Positions 6,270 through 7,124 of a DNA stretch of 7,124 nt are shown in pieces (the stretch's first letter is position 1; each line of letters opens with the position of its first letter). The stretch comes from an uncultured Johnsonella sp. (GTDB lineage: Bacteria > Bacillota > Clostridia > Lachnospirales > Lachnospiraceae), in assembly GCA_905373785.1 (NCBI GenBank), contig CAJPUK010000110.1:1-7124 (forward strand), read 5' to 3'. A program made the translations under genes and the position numbers. A model generated the notes under the pieces. It searched no databases, was not told where the DNA came from, and worked only from the letters and a program-made list of their open reading frames with translations.

Positions 6270-6305
6270 AAAAAAACGCCCCATAGGAGTAAATCCTATA
6301 GGGCG
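6270..6305 (-). terminator. Intrinsic terminator of the surface-protein gene, possibly bidirectional
   Basis: CGCCCCATAGGA (6277-6288) and TCCTATAGGGCG (6294-6305) form a 12-position stem with one C-A mismatch and a 5-nt loop. On the - strand the hairpin follows the stop codon at 6323 by about 17 nt and is followed by seven T (complement of A6270-6276), the classic arrangement. On the + strand the hairpin is followed only by TCTTT, so it may also stop the malQ transcript, less efficiently. Confidence 0.85.
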
Positions 6306-6322
6306 TCTTTATTAAGATATCT

Positions 6323-7124
6323 CTACTTTTCTTCCCTCACTCCTTTACTGTCGACCTTGTATCCGTCTATTTCCGTATTTAGTGCAAGCGTGCCGTCAGG
6401 ATAGAAATAATACCATTTTCCGTCTATATTTACCCATTTGCCGGATTCAAGCAGACCTTCCTTGTTCAGATAGTAGAGCCTTTCTTCTCCATCTGCTTTT
6501 AAGTTTAACCAACCCTTATGTGCCTTAGTTCCGTCATAATATCTCCAAAGGTTTCCGTCTTTTACCCAGCCTGTTTTAAGCACTCCGCTTTCATTAAAGA
6601 AATATACCGTGCCGTTAAGTATCTGTTTTCCTGTCAGAGCTTTGCCGTCTTTGTAGTAGCGGTATTTTCCGGCATCGTCCAATACAAAACCTTGTGCTGT
6701 TTCGGGCGTAATAGTCAGCTTAATATATCTGCTTAACATTGCAGAAACCTCCGCACGGGTAACCTCTCCTTTCGGGTTGAATTTGTTTTTGTCTATGTCC
6801 GTCATAATTCCCGCCTGCTGCATAGCTTTAACTGCCGCCATATACTCGCTTCCTATGTTTTCTGTATCTTCATAACTGCCCGCTTTTCGAGTTACAGGTA
6901 TTTCGTAGCCCGTAACTTTTGCATATCTTTCAAAAATCACTGCCATTTCTTCTCTTGTTATGCTTTTATCCGGTGCAAACTTACCGTCTCCAGTCTCATA
7001 AATAACGCCCTTACTGTACGCCCATTCAATATATGGTCTGTATGAACTGTCATTTTTCACATCGTTAAAACTGTTTGTCTTATAGTCCTCTATATTTACT
7101 CCTGCAAGTTTGCCAAGTGCCGTT
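6323..7124 (-). CDS. SLH-domain surface protein with C-terminal cell-wall-binding repeats (5' end outside window)
   Basis: C-terminal 266 residues of an exported surface protein; the reading frame stays open to the right edge. The GTG at 7058-7060 is an internal codon, since 21 upstream codons continue the SLH consensus (ending FNDV across that point). Visible order, numbered from the window edge: tail of one SLH domain (1-18), a full SLH domain (about 19-75, with ITREEMA at 55-61), another SLH domain (about 84-134, with VTRAE at 121-125), then about five aromatic repeats of the choline/glucan-binding type (about 145-266; e.g. GKYRYYKDG, WRYYDG, GKWYYFYPDG). SLH domains bind pyruvylated secondary wall polymers; the aromatic repeats usually bind wall teichoic, choline or glucan ligands. 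A catalytic or adhesive region, if any, lies beyond the window. It converges on malQ and is not part of that operon. Stop TAG is at 6323-6325, followed by a strong terminator. Confidence 0.9.
   Translation of the reverse strand, partial: TALGKLAGVNIEDYKTNSFNDVKNDSSYRPYIEWAYSKGVIYETGDGKFAPDKSITREEMAVIFERYAKVTGYEIPVTRKAGSYEDTENIGSEYMAAVKAMQQAGIMTDIDKNKFNPKGEVTRAEVSAMLSRYIKLTITPETAQGFVLDDAGKYRYYKDGKALTGKQILNGTVYFFNESGVLKTGWVKDGNLWRYYDGTKAHKGWLNLKADGEERLYYLNKEGLLESGKWVNIDGKWYYFYPDGTLALNTEIDGYKVDSKGVREEK

Noticed and set aside
6182..6305. CRISPR array or tandem repeat in the malQ downstream region.
   Set aside because: The hairpins differ from each other in sequence and there is no regular repeat-spacer pattern.
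7058..7060. GTG as the start codon of the SLH-repeat gene.
   Set aside because: The frame remains open to the window edge and the 21 upstream codons continue the SLH-domain consensus; it is an internal valine codon.

Overview
The window reads as a low-GC Firmicutes chromosome, most likely an anaerobic Clostridia of the Lachnospiraceae type. This rests on AT-rich coding sequence with A/T-ending codons, AGGAGG ribosome binding sites, a lipoprotein-type solute-binding protein, short CUT1 permeases without a linked ATPase, and a neighbouring protein joining SLH domains to aromatic cell-wall-binding repeats. The genus cannot be fixed from the sequence alone.

Layout. Positions 1-181 are a leader with a good sigma-A-type promoter (32-60) and a LacI-family operator-like palindrome (77-90) just downstream of it. 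Five + strand genes follow: a sugar-binding lipoprotein (182-1534), a 331-nt intergenic region rich in inverted repeats (1535-1865), two MetI-fold permeases that overlap by 1 nt (1866-2708 and 2708-3553), a LacI-family regulator (3569-4585), and 4-alpha-glucanotransferase malQ with a TTG start (4600-6075). The 247-nt gap 6076-6322 holds three consecutive hairpins. A convergent - strand gene (6323-7124, running off the right edge) encodes the C-terminal part of an SLH/cell-wall-repeat surface protein.

How it works together. The binding protein captures an alpha-glucan oligosaccharide, most likely maltodextrin given malQ. The two permeases carry it in, using an ATPase encoded elsewhere. MalQ then disproportionates the alpha-1,4-glucans in the cytoplasm. 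The LacI-type protein probably senses the sugar and represses its own operon through the two operator-like sites, one near each predicted promoter. Substrate identity is inferred from context.

The gene content is a conventional maltodextrin-type uptake locus and I found no novel protein system. The parts that gene calls do not explain are the binding-protein/permease intergenic region (a 15-bp long-range stem ending in a T-run, a 20-nt imperfect inverted repeat over a TATAAT box and operator, and a possible pseudoknot) and the hairpin cluster between malQ and the surface-protein gene.
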